Of a stretch of DNA of 29,514 nt, positions 22,919 through 29,514 are shown in pieces. Location: contig JACQTL010000179.1 in assembly GCA_016210805.1 (NCBI GenBank), positions 1-29,514 of the forward strand, read 5' to 3'. Every line of letters starts with the position of its first letter. Positions within the stretch are counted from its first letter, which is position 1. The position numbers and the translations under genes are program-made. This stretch comes from Actinomycetota bacterium (GTDB taxonomy: Bacteria; Actinomycetota; UBA4738; G016210805). The notes under the pieces were generated by a model. It saw only the letters and a list, made by a program, of their open reading frames with translations, searched no databases and had not been told where the DNA came from.

Positions 22919-23707
22919 ATGGAGCTCCGCGGTGCGGTCGCCGTCGTCACCGGGGCCTCGGCCGGCATAGGGCGGGCCACCGCGTGGGCGCTGGCCGGAG
23001 CCGGGGCCCGCGTGGCCATGGCGGCCCGGCGGGCCGAGCGCCTCGAGGAGCTCCGGGGCGAGATCGAGGCTCGGGGCGGCGAGGCCCTGGCCGTCCGGTG
23101 CGACGTGACCGAGGTGGCCGACCTGGAGGGCCTGAGGGACGCCGTCATGGAGCGCTGGGGTCGGGTGGACGCCCTGGTGAACAACGCCGGGGTCCCCGGT
23201 TCCGGCCCGCTCGCCGACGCCTCCCTGGAGGAGGCCGAGCGGGTCATCGCCGTGAACTACCTGGGGGTCGTCCGGGCCACCAGGGTCTTCCTCCCCATCC
23301 TCCTGGACCAGGGGAGCGGGCACGTGGTGAACGTGGCCTCGGTAGCCGGTCGGTTCGGCTTGCCGGGGGCGTCGGTCTACAGCTCCACGAAGCACGCCGT
23401 GGTGGGGTTCTCCGAGTCGCTGCACTTCGAGGTGGAGCCCCGAGGCGTCAGGGTCACGGCGCTGAACCCCGGGTTCGTGCGCACCGAGGGGTTCCCCCAG
23501 AGGGGCCTGCCCGGGATCGTGGTGATGCGGCCGGAGCGCGTAGCCCGGGCGGTGCTCCGCGTGCTGCGGAGCGGCAAGGCCCCGGAGGCCACCGTTCCGG
23601 GGTGGTACAAGCCGCTCGAGATGTTCCGGCTGGCCACCCCGCCCCTCTACCGGTGGGGGCTCCGGATGGCCGACCGGGTCCGCCGCCGCCTCCCCGACGA
23701 GGGCTGA
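22919..23707 (+). CDS. classical short-chain dehydrogenase/reductase (SDR) 2
   Basis: The 262-residue protein has TGASAGIG (nucleotide binding), RCDVTEVADL, NNAGVPG, VASVAGRFGLPG and VYSSTKHAV (Tyr-x3-Lys), and NPGFVRTEGF. The C-terminus (from about 215) is basic and rich in Arg with YKPLEMFRLATPPLYRWGLR, which resembles membrane-associated SDRs with a C-terminal amphipathic helix. It begins 6 bases after the SDR 1 stop and shares a transcript. The two SDRs are not close copies; only the fold motifs agree. They may act on related lipid-like substrates. It converges with the pyruvate kinase gene, 12 bases apart. Confidence 0.9.
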   Translation: MELRGAVAVVTGASAGIGRATAWALAGAGARVAMAARRAERLEELRGEIEARGGEALAVRCDVTEVADLEGLRDAVMERWGRVDALVNNAGVPGSGPLADASLEEAERVIAVNYLGVVRATRVFLPILLDQGSGHVVNVASVAGRFGLPGASVYSSTKHAVVGFSESLHFEVEPRGVRVTALNPGFVRTEGFPQRGLPGIVVMRPERVARAVLRVLRSGKAPEATVPGWYKPLEMFRLATPPLYRWGLRMADRVRRRLPDEG

Positions 23708-23719
23708 CCCCCCCGGCCG

Positions 23720-25159
23720 CTAGGGCGTCCTCGGCCCCCCGATGCGGTGGACCTTGAGGAGGTTGGTCCGCGCGTAGCCGACCGGCGACGACGCCACCAT
23801 CACGATCACGTCCCCGTCCGCGGCCAGTCCCCTGGCCAGGAGCCCCTCCTCCATACCGGCGATCATCGCGTCGGTGTGCGGCGGGACCTCCGTGGGCCAC
23901 GGGCGGACCCCCCACTGGAGGCACAGGGCCCTGCGGACCCCGTCCACCGGGGCGAACGCGTGGATCGGGACCCGGGGCCGCTCGCCGGCCAGGAGGGCCG
24001 CCGTCCGGCCGGTCCGGGTGAAGCAGGCGATCGCGGCGGCGTCGGGGTGCTGGGCGGCCACCTCGGCGGCGGCGTGGGCGATCGCGGAGGGACCGTCGCG
24101 GTGGCGGCAGTCCGGTCCCTCGGCCTCGAACAGGCGGCCCCGCCGCTCCGCGACCCGGGCGATCCCGGCCGCGGTCCGGGCCGCCTCCACCGGGAACTCG
24201 CCGATCGCCGTCTCGCCCGAGAGCATCACGGCGTCCGCGCCGTCCAGCACCGCGTTGGCCACGTCGGAGGCCTCCGCCCGGGTCGGCCGGGAGGCGTGGA
24301 GCATCGACTCGAGCATCTGGGTGGCCACGATGGCCGGCGTCCCGGCGCCCCTGGCTCGCGTGATGAGCTCCTTCTGGAGGACGGGGATCTCCTCCATGGG
24401 GAGCTCGACGCCCAGGTCGCCCCGGGCCACCATGACCCCCTCCGCGCTCTCGACCAGTGCCCCCGCCGCCTCCACGGCCATCCGGGTCTCGATCTTGGCG
24501 ACCAGCGGCACCCGCCGGTCCCCCATGAGCGCCCTGAGCTCCTCGAGGTCCTCCACCCGGCGCACAAACGACTGGGCGACAAGGTCGACCCCCAGGTCCA
24601 GGGCCCGGGCCAGGGCCTCCCGGTCCGCGTCGGTCACGGGGGGCAGGCCGAGCCGCTCCGAGGGGGGGTTGACCCCCGAGCGGGACCGGACCGCCCCGCC
24701 CCGGACCACCTCCGTGGCCACCTCCCGGCCGCTCTCCCTGACGACCAGCTCCACCGCCCCGTCGGCCAGCAGGATCCGGTCGCCGGGTCGCACGTCCGAC
24801 CCCAGCCCGGCGTAGGAGACCGGGGCCCCGTCCCCGTCGCCGGGGCCTCCGTCCGGGCGGAGGACGAAGGACCGGCCCGGCTCGAGCTCCAGCGGCTCGA
24901 CGGACAACCGGCCCAGGCGACCCTTGGGGCCGGGGAGATCGGCCATCACCCCCAGGCTCCGGCCGAGCGCCCCCTCCGCCTCCCGGACCAGTCGCACGGC
25001 CTCGGCGTGGTCCTGGGGCGTCCCGTGGGAGAGGTTCACCCGGAACAGGGCCGCTCCGGCCTCGGCCAGGCTCCGGACCATGGCCGCGTTCCGGGTGGCC
25101 GGGCCCAGGGTGACGACCAGCTTGGTGTTCGGGCGCCCCGGTTCCTCCGGCGCGTTCAC
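23720..25159 (-). CDS. pyk: pyruvate kinase
   Basis: The 479-residue protein shows the barrel motifs of pyruvate kinase: TKLVVTLGPAT, FRVNLSHG, DLPGPKGRLG, GVNPPSERLGLPPVTDAD, VAKIETRMAVE, VMVARGDLGVELP (metal and enolpyruvate site), IVATQMLESM, RPTRAEASDVANAVLDGADAVMLSGETA, and an allosteric C-terminal domain with FTRTGRTAALLA. It makes pyruvate and ATP from PEP and ADP in the cytoplasm. The N-terminal GPK loop reads PGPKGRLG, where most enzymes have KGPKIRTG. The GTG at 25159 overlaps the AcuC stop (GTGA), so it is translated with the deacetylase and aminotransferase. The gene symbol is by family only. Confidence 0.9.
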   Translation of the reverse strand: MNAPEEPGRPNTKLVVTLGPATRNAAMVRSLAEAGAALFRVNLSHGTPQDHAEAVRLVREAEGALGRSLGVMADLPGPKGRLGRLSVEPLELEPGRSFVLRPDGGPGDGDGAPVSYAGLGSDVRPGDRILLADGAVELVVRESGREVATEVVRGGAVRSRSGVNPPSERLGLPPVTDADREALARALDLGVDLVAQSFVRRVEDLEELRALMGDRRVPLVAKIETRMAVEAAGALVESAEGVMVARGDLGVELPMEEIPVLQKELITRARGAGTPAIVATQMLESMLHASRPTRAEASDVANAVLDGADAVMLSGETAIGEFPVEAARTAAGIARVAERRGRLFEAEGPDCRHRDGPSAIAHAAAEVAAQHPDAAAIACFTRTGRTAALLAGERPRVPIHAFAPVDGVRRALCLQWGVRPWPTEVPPHTDAMIAGMEEGLLARGLAADGDVIVMVASSPVGYARTNLLKVHRIGGPRTP

Positions 25160-26304
25160 GGGACCAGGCCGTGAAGGGGGAAGATCGTCCGGCGGACGTC
25201 GGCCACGACGCCGGGCACGGCCACGTCGCCGCGTCCGGGTGGCGGGTCCTCCTCCGAGAGCGTCGTGGGGACGGGCGCCCGGAGCCGGCCCTCGGCCTCC
25301 TCGATCCATGCGCCGGGCAGCAGGTCGGGAACCTCCGCGCCGGCCATCTCGGCGAAGTAGATCGTCCAGGCCCTCGGCACCACCCGGGCCCACTGGTAGC
25401 CGCCGCCTCCGGTGGCCACCCACCGGCCCTCCGCGGCGTCGTGGGCCAGGCGGTGCAGCTCCACGGCCGCCTCGCGGTAGGCCCGGGTGGACAGGCGAAG
25501 GTTGGCCAGGGGGTCGGAGACGTGCGTGTCGCACCCGAGCTGTGTGACCAGCACCTCCGGCTTCCACGCGGTGACCAGCGGCGGGACCACCTCGTGGAAG
25601 GCCTGGAGCCACCCGTCGTCGCCGGTGTCGGGGGCCAGAGGGACGTTCACCTTCGTGCCCTCGGCGTCCCCCCCACCCATCTCGGGCACGAACCCGGACC
25701 CGGGGAACAGGTACCGGCCGCTCTGGTGGAGGGAGATCGTCAGTACCCGGGGGTCCTCGTAGAAGATGGCCTGGGGCCCGTCCCCGTGGTGGACGTCGAC
25801 GTCCACGTAGGCGATCCGCTCGGCCCCCTGCTCGAGGAGCCGGGCGATGGCCACGGCCGGGTCGTCGTAGACACAGAAGCCGGAGGCCCGGGAGGGCATC
25901 GCGTGGTGGAGGCCGCCGGCGGCGTTGAAGGAATGGTCGGCTCGCCCGCTCCACACCTCGTCGGCCGCGACGATCGACGCCCCGGCCACCCACGCCCCCG
26001 CCTCGTGCATGTCCGGGAAGATCGGGTTGTCGCCGGGGCCGTAGCCGTACCTTGACCAGTCCCCGCTCTCGCCGTGGCCGGCCCGCCGGGTGGCCTCGAT
26101 GAAGTCGTCGGTGTGGACCAGGCCGACCTCGTCGTCGGCGGCCTGCCGGCCGGGAACCGTGCTCACGTTCTCGCGGCCGGGGAGCCCGTACTCCTCGATC
26201 AGCCGCCAGGTGAGGAGCACGCGCTGGGGGCGCAGGGGGTGCTGCGGCCCGTGGTCGTAGATCCGGGCCTCGGGCGTCTGGACCAGGGCCACGGACCGGC
26301 TCAC
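25156..26304 (-). CDS. AcuC-type histone deacetylase-family amidohydrolase
   Basis: The 382-residue protein has the zinc deacetylase set: GGLHHAMP (His133, His134), YVDVDVHHGDG (Asp168, Asp170, His172), TISLHQSGRYLFPG, VTQLGCDTHVSDP (Asp259), and TGGGGYQW (Tyr303). The overall sequence is closest to AcuC, which in Bacillus deacetylates acetyl-CoA synthetase. In other bacteria the same fold removes acetyl from polyamines. The GTG at 26304 overlaps the aminotransferase stop, and its own stop overlaps the pyruvate kinase start. Whether the substrate is a protein lysine or an acetylated amine is not decided by sequence. It acts in the cytoplasm. Confidence 0.9.
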   Translation of the reverse strand: MSRSVALVQTPEARIYDHGPQHPLRPQRVLLTWRLIEEYGLPGRENVSTVPGRQAADDEVGLVHTDDFIEATRRAGHGESGDWSRYGYGPGDNPIFPDMHEAGAWVAGASIVAADEVWSGRADHSFNAAGGLHHAMPSRASGFCVYDDPAVAIARLLEQGAERIAYVDVDVHHGDGPQAIFYEDPRVLTISLHQSGRYLFPGSGFVPEMGGGDAEGTKVNVPLAPDTGDDGWLQAFHEVVPPLVTAWKPEVLVTQLGCDTHVSDPLANLRLSTRAYREAAVELHRLAHDAAEGRWVATGGGGYQWARVVPRAWTIYFAEMAGAEVPDLLPGAWIEEAEGRLRAPVPTTLSEEDPPPGRGDVAVPGVVADVRRTIFPLHGLVP

Positions 26305-27638
26305 GTTCCCCGGCCCTCCGCGAGCCCGGCCTCCGCGTCGGCCACCGCTCCGGCCGTGCGGAGGACGAGCTCCCCCAGCTCCTCCTCCCCGATCGTGAAC
26401 GGGGGACCAAGCATCACCAGGTCGCCGTCCGTCCCGTCGGCGCACCCCGTGCTCGGATAGACGAGCAGCCCACGCCGCCTGGCCGCGGCCACCACGCGCT
26501 CGGTGACCCGCTCGGATCGGGGGAACGGCTCGGCGGTCCCCCGGTCCGCGACGAGCTCGATCCCCGCCATCAGGCCCAGCCCCCGGACGTCGCCGGCGAT
26601 CGAGCTCCGATCGAGGGCCGTGCGGAGCTCGGCCAGGAGGCGGTCCCCCAGCGAACGGCTCCGCTCGACCAGGCCGCCGTCCCGGAGCCGGCGGAGGACG
26701 GCCCGCCCGGCGGCCGCCCCCACGGCGTGGTGGGAGAACGTGAACCCGTGGACGAACCCGCCGCTCGAGACGGTCTCGAACACCTCGCCGCTCGCCACGC
26801 ACAGGCCGAGGGGCCAGTAGCCGCCGGCGGCGCCCTTGCCGGCCACCAGGATGTCGGGGCGCACCCCCCAGTGGTCCACGGCGAACCAGGATCCGGTCCG
26901 GCCGAACCCCGTCATCACCTCGTCGGCGATCAGGAGGACGCCGTGCCTGGCGCAGACCTCCCCCACCGCCGCCCAGTAGTCGTCCGGCGGGACGGAGGCC
27001 CCGAGCGCCGCGCCGACCACGGGTTCGGCGACGAACGCCGCGACCCGCCCGGGGCCCTGCTCCAGGATCGCGATCTCCAGCGCGTCGGCGTGGGCCTTGC
27101 CGCACGCTGCCGGGTGCTGGGGGAGCGGGCAGCGGTACTCGTGAACGGCGGGGACGTGGACAGTCTTGTCGAGCCAGGGCTCGTACGGACGGCGGAGGGG
27201 CTCGCGCCCCGAGGCGTCCAGCGCGCCCCTGGTGTTCCCGTGGTAGGAGCCCTTCCGGGCCACGATCACCGACCGGTCGGTCTCGCCCCGGGCCAGGTGG
27301 TAGGCCCTGGCCAGCTTGAGGGCGGTCTCCACGGCCTCGCTCCCGCCGGACACCGGGTAGACGCGAGGCTCCTCCATCGGGAGCAGCGGGGCCAGCTCGC
27401 CGGCGTAGGCCTCCACGGCCTCCGTGGTGAAGGCCGTGCCGTGCACGTAGGCCAGCCGGCCGGCCTGCTCGGCGATCGCCGCGGCCACCTCGCCGTCCCC
27501 GTGGCCGACGTTGACGACGAGCGCTCCGCCCGCGCCGTCCAGGTAGCGGTTGCCGTCCGAGTCCTCGATCCAGGCGCCCCGGCCCCGGACCGCGGTGGGC
27601 AGGGCCGTGCCGAGGGTCCTGGGGAAGACGTGGCTCAC
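26301..27638 (-). CDS. class III PLP-dependent aminotransferase
   Basis: The 445-residue protein has SGGSEAVETALKLA (98-111), RKGSYHGNTRGAL (128-140), the PLP-interacting ADEVMTGFGRTG (Asp239, Glu240), and the Schiff-base lysine in ILVAGKGAAGGYWPLG (Lys268). It belongs to the class III omega-aminotransferases that transfer amino groups from diamines, beta-alanine, taurine or GABA, often to pyruvate or 2-oxoglutarate. Glycine-glycine and tyrosine-tryptophan after Lys268 do not identify the donor. The GTG at 27638 is preceded by TAGACT at a 6-base gap and no clear ribosome-binding site, so it may be leaderless. It is the first gene of the three-gene operon. A putative role in amine catabolism rests on family and context. 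Confidence 0.9.
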   Translation of the reverse strand: MSHVFPRTLGTALPTAVRGRGAWIEDSDGNRYLDGAGGALVVNVGHGDGEVAAAIAEQAGRLAYVHGTAFTTEAVEAYAGELAPLLPMEEPRVYPVSGGSEAVETALKLARAYHLARGETDRSVIVARKGSYHGNTRGALDASGREPLRRPYEPWLDKTVHVPAVHEYRCPLPQHPAACGKAHADALEIAILEQGPGRVAAFVAEPVVGAALGASVPPDDYWAAVGEVCARHGVLLIADEVMTGFGRTGSWFAVDHWGVRPDILVAGKGAAGGYWPLGLCVASGEVFETVSSGGFVHGFTFSHHAVGAAAGRAVLRRLRDGGLVERSRSLGDRLLAELRTALDRSSIAGDVRGLGLMAGIELVADRGTAEPFPRSERVTERVVAAARRRGLLVYPSTGCADGTDGDLVMLGPPFTIGEEELGELVLRTAGAVADAEAGLAEGRGT

Positions 27639-27644
27639 TCCGCA

Positions 27645-27650
27645 AGTCTA
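27645..27650 (-). promoter_or_regulatory. -10 box of the aminotransferase operon
   Basis: TAGACT on the minus strand ends 6 bases before the GTG at 27638, as expected for a leaderless start. The gap to the divergent LuxR-type gene is only 65 bases and also carries TATGCT on the other strand (27685-27690), so the two promoters are back to back. Confidence 0.45.
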
Positions 27651-27703
27651 GTTCGCCCCCCCGGCCGCCCGCCCCCTGGCCGCCTATGCTGGGTCCGACC
27701 ACG

Positions 27704-28303
27704 ATGGCGCCTGTCCGTTGGATCCATCTCGCCAGCGCGCTCCTGTGGCCCGCGGCGGCGGCCCTCGGCCTGTGGAGGGCCCGGACGCTCCGTCGGCGGC
27801 GCTCCATGCGCCGCGTCCACGCCCTCATGGTCCTCGGCCTCGCCGTGGGGGCCGAGAGCCTGATCCAGGCCCTCTCCCCCAACCACGCCTCGGGCGCCGC
27901 CCACCTGGTGGCCAACCTGATCCTGGCCCTGGCCGGAGCGGCGGCCCTGTTCGTCCTCTCCGCCTACGGCACCGAGATGGCGAACGAGGAGCGAGTGCTC
28001 TACGCGCTCTCCCGCGGGCACCTCGGCGACGGGGGCGTGGAACGGCCGGCCCGGCCGCTGTCCCCACGGGAGATCGAGGTGCTCGGGTACCTGTGCCGGG
28101 GACTGAAGACCGATGAGATCGCCGAGCGCCTCTCGCTCTCGCCCCACACCGCCTCGACCCACGTCCGGAACCTGATGCGCAAGCTCGAGGTATCGAGCCG
28201 GGTCGACGCCGTCTCCTGGGCGATCCGCCACGGCCTCTACGACCCCGTGACCGGCAAGTCCGATCCGTCCCGGTTCGCGGGGGGCTCCCCTCGAGCCGGG
28301 TAG
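27704..28303 (+). CDS. membrane-anchored LuxR-type transcription regulator
   Basis: The product is 199 residues from the ATG at 27704; an ATG at 27686 is in frame but overlaps the TATGCT box. The N-terminal half has three likely membrane segments: IHLASALLWPAAAALGLW, HALMVLGLAVGAESLIQAL and HLVANLILALAGAAALFVLS. The C-terminus is a LuxR/GerE helix-turn-helix: LSPREIEVLGYLCRGLKTDEIAERLSLSPHTASTHVRNLMRKL. Placing this domain on a membrane stub is uncommon; most LuxR proteins are soluble response regulators. It is divergent from the aminotransferase operon with one short gap, so control of that operon is an obvious guess. Confidence 0.85.
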   Translation: MAPVRWIHLASALLWPAAAALGLWRARTLRRRRSMRRVHALMVLGLAVGAESLIQALSPNHASGAAHLVANLILALAGAAALFVLSAYGTEMANEERVLYALSRGHLGDGGVERPARPLSPREIEVLGYLCRGLKTDEIAERLSLSPHTASTHVRNLMRKLEVSSRVDAVSWAIRHGLYDPVTGKSDPSRFAGGSPRAG

Positions 28304-28318
28304 CGCGCCGGCAGCCCG

Positions 28319-28388
28319 ATTACCACCGCCTCGGTAGGCGCATTACCGCGTCCCTGCGATTGGCGAAGCCCTTCCCGGCCCCTACGTT
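28319..28388 (+). promoter_or_regulatory. promoter of the cupredoxin gene with upstream ATTACC repeats
   Basis: TTGGCG (28360-28365) and TACGTT (28383-28388) are separated by exactly 17 bases, a good housekeeping-type promoter. Upstream, ATTACC occurs twice (28319-28324 and 28342-28347), with TACC-N8-GGTA between them as an inverted repeat (28321-28336). Such a layout suits binding of a regulator just ahead of the -35. The regulator is unknown. Confidence 0.5.
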
Positions 28389-28394
28389 CGGGGG

Positions 28395-28443
28395 GCGGCC
28401 GGGTGGAGGCCCGGCCGCTTCCGCGCGCCCGGCCGAGGCCGGG
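28395..28443 (+). other. two tandem hairpins in the cupredoxin leader
   Basis: GCGGCCGGG / CCCGGCCGC form a 9-bp stem with a 6-base loop (28395-28418). CCCGGC / GCCGGG form a second 6-bp stem with a 4-base loop (28428-28443). They end 7 bases before the ribosome-binding site. Because both share CCCGGCC-type arms, alternative pairings are possible; a regulatory RNA element is a guess. Confidence 0.4.
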
Positions 28444-28458
28444 AGGAAGGGGAGGTCG

Positions 28459-28953
28459 ATGCTTGGACGACGACGTTCGCTCCGGCGGATGGCCGCGCTC
28501 GTGGTGGTCGCGCTGGCCCTGGCGGCCTGCGGAGGCGATGGCGACACCGCGGCGGACGGTGAGGGCGACGGGGACGAAGGGGGAGCCACGCCGATCCACG
28601 TGAGCCTCTCCGAGTGGATGGTGGCCCCGGGCGAGATGGATGGCATGGAAGGGATGGGGGACATGGGCGGCTTCACGGCCCAGGCCGGTGAGGTCACCTT
28701 CGAGGTCCACAACGACGGGACGGTCCCTCACGAGCTCGTCGTGGTGAAGAGCGACCTGGCCCCCGGCGCCCTCCCGGTGGCCGGCGGCGCCGTGGACGAG
28801 GCGCAGGTCGAGGTGATCGGCGAGGTTGAGGAGTTCGAGGCCGGGACCATAGAGACCGGCACCTTCCAGCTCGACGCCGGGAGCTACGTCCTGTTCTGCA
28901 ACATCGCCGGGCACTACGAGCAGGGGATGAGCGCCCGCCTCACCGTCGAGTAG
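28459..28953 (+). CDS. cupredoxin-like copper lipoprotein with Met-rich insert
   Basis: The 164-residue protein starts at ATG 28459 behind GGGGAGG. The signal peptide ends in a lipobox (ALALAAC, Cys24). After an acidic linker (25-43) comes a plastocyanin-like domain from about 45 to 164. The type 1 copper ligands are His91 (VPHELVV), Cys147 (LFCNIAGHYEQGM), His152 and Met157. Between strands the sequence MDGMEGMGDM (60-69) places Met at every third position (60, 63, 66, 69), an MxxM array like those that bind Cu(I). Copper binding and electron transfer or copper handling outside the membrane are expected. It converges with the CoA-transferase gene. Confidence 0.88.
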   Translation: MLGRRRSLRRMAALVVVALALAACGGDGDTAADGEGDGDEGGATPIHVSLSEWMVAPGEMDGMEGMGDMGGFTAQAGEVTFEVHNDGTVPHELVVVKSDLAPGALPVAGGAVDEAQVEVIGEVEEFEAGTIETGTFQLDAGSYVLFCNIAGHYEQGMSARLTVE

Positions 28954-28962
28954 GGAGGGACG

Positions 28963-29514
28963 TCACCTCGTGTAGATCCCCTGGGGGTCGAGCTCCTCGC
29001 GGATCAGCCGGAGCTCCTCGTCCGTGGGGGGAGGGGTCTCGGCGAGGTCGTCCGCCACCGTGAGCTCCCAGCCGGTGGCCTCCCGGACCTGCCCCACCGA
29101 AACGCCCGGGTGGAGGGTGGCCAGCGTCATCTCCCCCGTTGCCCGGTCGAAACGGTACGTGCCGAGGTCGGTCACCGCGGCCACGGGACCGGCGCCCAGG
29201 AACCCCCTGGCCGCGTCCCTCTCCGGGTCCCCGGAGTGCCCCGGGCTGGTCCGGAAGTCGATCCGCTCCACGAACGACCGCCTGGCCTGGGGCATCATCA
29301 CGAAGACCTTGCGGGCGTTGATGGCGATCTCGCACGCGCCCCCCGAGCCGGGGAGCCGGACCTTGGGCCTCGCGTATCCCCGGCCCCCGATCACCGTCGT
29401 GTTGATGTTCCCGAAGCGGTCGATCTGGGAGCCCTGGAGGAACCCCACGTCGATCAGGCCGGCCTGCAGGTAGTAGGCGAAGAGCTCGAACATGCTGGTC
29501 ACGGCGGTCGAGCC
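28963..29514 (-). CDS. CoA-transferase beta subunit (IpdB/glutaconate CoA-transferase type), 5' end outside the window
   Basis: The frame is open to the window edge and ends at a TGA at 28963, giving 183 visible residues. Visible motifs are DVGFLQGSQIDRFGNINTT, GSGGACEIAI, KVFVMMPQARRSF, ATLHPGVSVGQVREATGW and TDEELRLIREELDPQGIY. These align by eye with the C-terminal two-thirds of IpdB (Rv3552) and glutaconate/3-oxoacid CoA-transferase beta chains. Such enzymes move CoA between acids, and IpdAB open a steroid ring during cholesterol catabolism. The N-terminus and the alpha-subunit gene would lie beyond 29514. Without them the exact substrate class cannot be assigned. It converges with the cupredoxin gene at a 9-base gap. 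Confidence 0.85.
   Translation of the reverse strand, partial: GSTAVTSMFELFAYYLQAGLIDVGFLQGSQIDRFGNINTTVIGGRGYARPKVRLPGSGGACEIAINARKVFVMMPQARRSFVERIDFRTSPGHSGDPERDAARGFLGAGPVAAVTDLGTYRFDRATGEMTLATLHPGVSVGQVREATGWELTVADDLAETPPPTDEELRLIREELDPQGIYTR

Noticed and set aside
25156..27915. 919-residue minus-strand frame and a similar 896-residue frame ending at 23720
   Set aside because: Their upstream parts are the wrong frame of the aminotransferase or AcuC genes. Only the parts from GTG 26304 and GTG 25159 onward are real (AcuC and pyruvate kinase).

Overview
The window is about 70% or more G+C, uses GTG starts heavily, and packs genes tightly with 4-base stop/start overlaps. Together with the 33-residue ribosomal protein bS22, an RskA-type anti-sigma factor and a mycobacterium-like block of neighbours, this points to an actinomycete-type bacterium (Actinomycetota), probably an uncultured lineage. 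There is no tRNA, rRNA, CRISPR array, transposase or phage gene. The two end genes run off the window.

Layout, left to right. Positions 1-1626 hold the start of a glutaredoxin-like gene (-) and a divergent ECF sigma factor/anti-sigma pair (+). Positions 1635-5868 (-) carry a three-gene export/metal set: a secreted DUF4331 protein, a secreted TPR protein and a NicO-family metal permease. Behind them lie a 7-TM protein and an acyl-CoA ligase (6007-8233, -). Positions 8327-11162 (+) hold a TIM-barrel isomerase-like protein and a secreted S55 (SpoIVB-type) peptidase-like protein whose signal peptide is one base out of frame. Positions 11163-11627 show no convincing gene, followed by a 47-residue membrane peptide. 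Positions 11752-15247 (-) hold two tandem paralogous secreted GH114-like proteins, followed by a hemerythrin-like gene.

Positions 15958-21854 (-) look like one conserved block, read in transcription order: phosphatase, excisionase-type HTH, Clp1-like P-loop kinase, bS22, alpha/beta-hydrolase lipoprotein, SAM hydroxide adenosyltransferase, NAD-dependent epimerase and PlsC-like acyltransferase. From memory, the HTH, bS22, epimerase and acyltransferase match the order Rv0500A-Rv0500B-Rv0501-Rv0502 of Mycobacterium tuberculosis, here with three extra genes inserted.

Positions 21862-23707 (+) hold an apparent truncated gene and two short-chain dehydrogenases. Positions 23720-27638 (-) are a tightly coupled operon of a class III aminotransferase, an AcuC-type deacetylase and a pyruvate kinase. 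A membrane-anchored LuxR regulator and a lipoprotein cupredoxin follow (+). The right end is a CoA-transferase beta subunit (-, partial).

The strongest leads are these: the DUF4331/TPR/NicO cassette; the GH114 pair, which shares a 12-bp palindromic element at identical spacing from both putative -10 boxes, one member having an ATC where its start codon should be; the Clp1-like kinase inside a ribosomal-protein neighbourhood; and a cupredoxin with an MxxMxxMxxM insertion.
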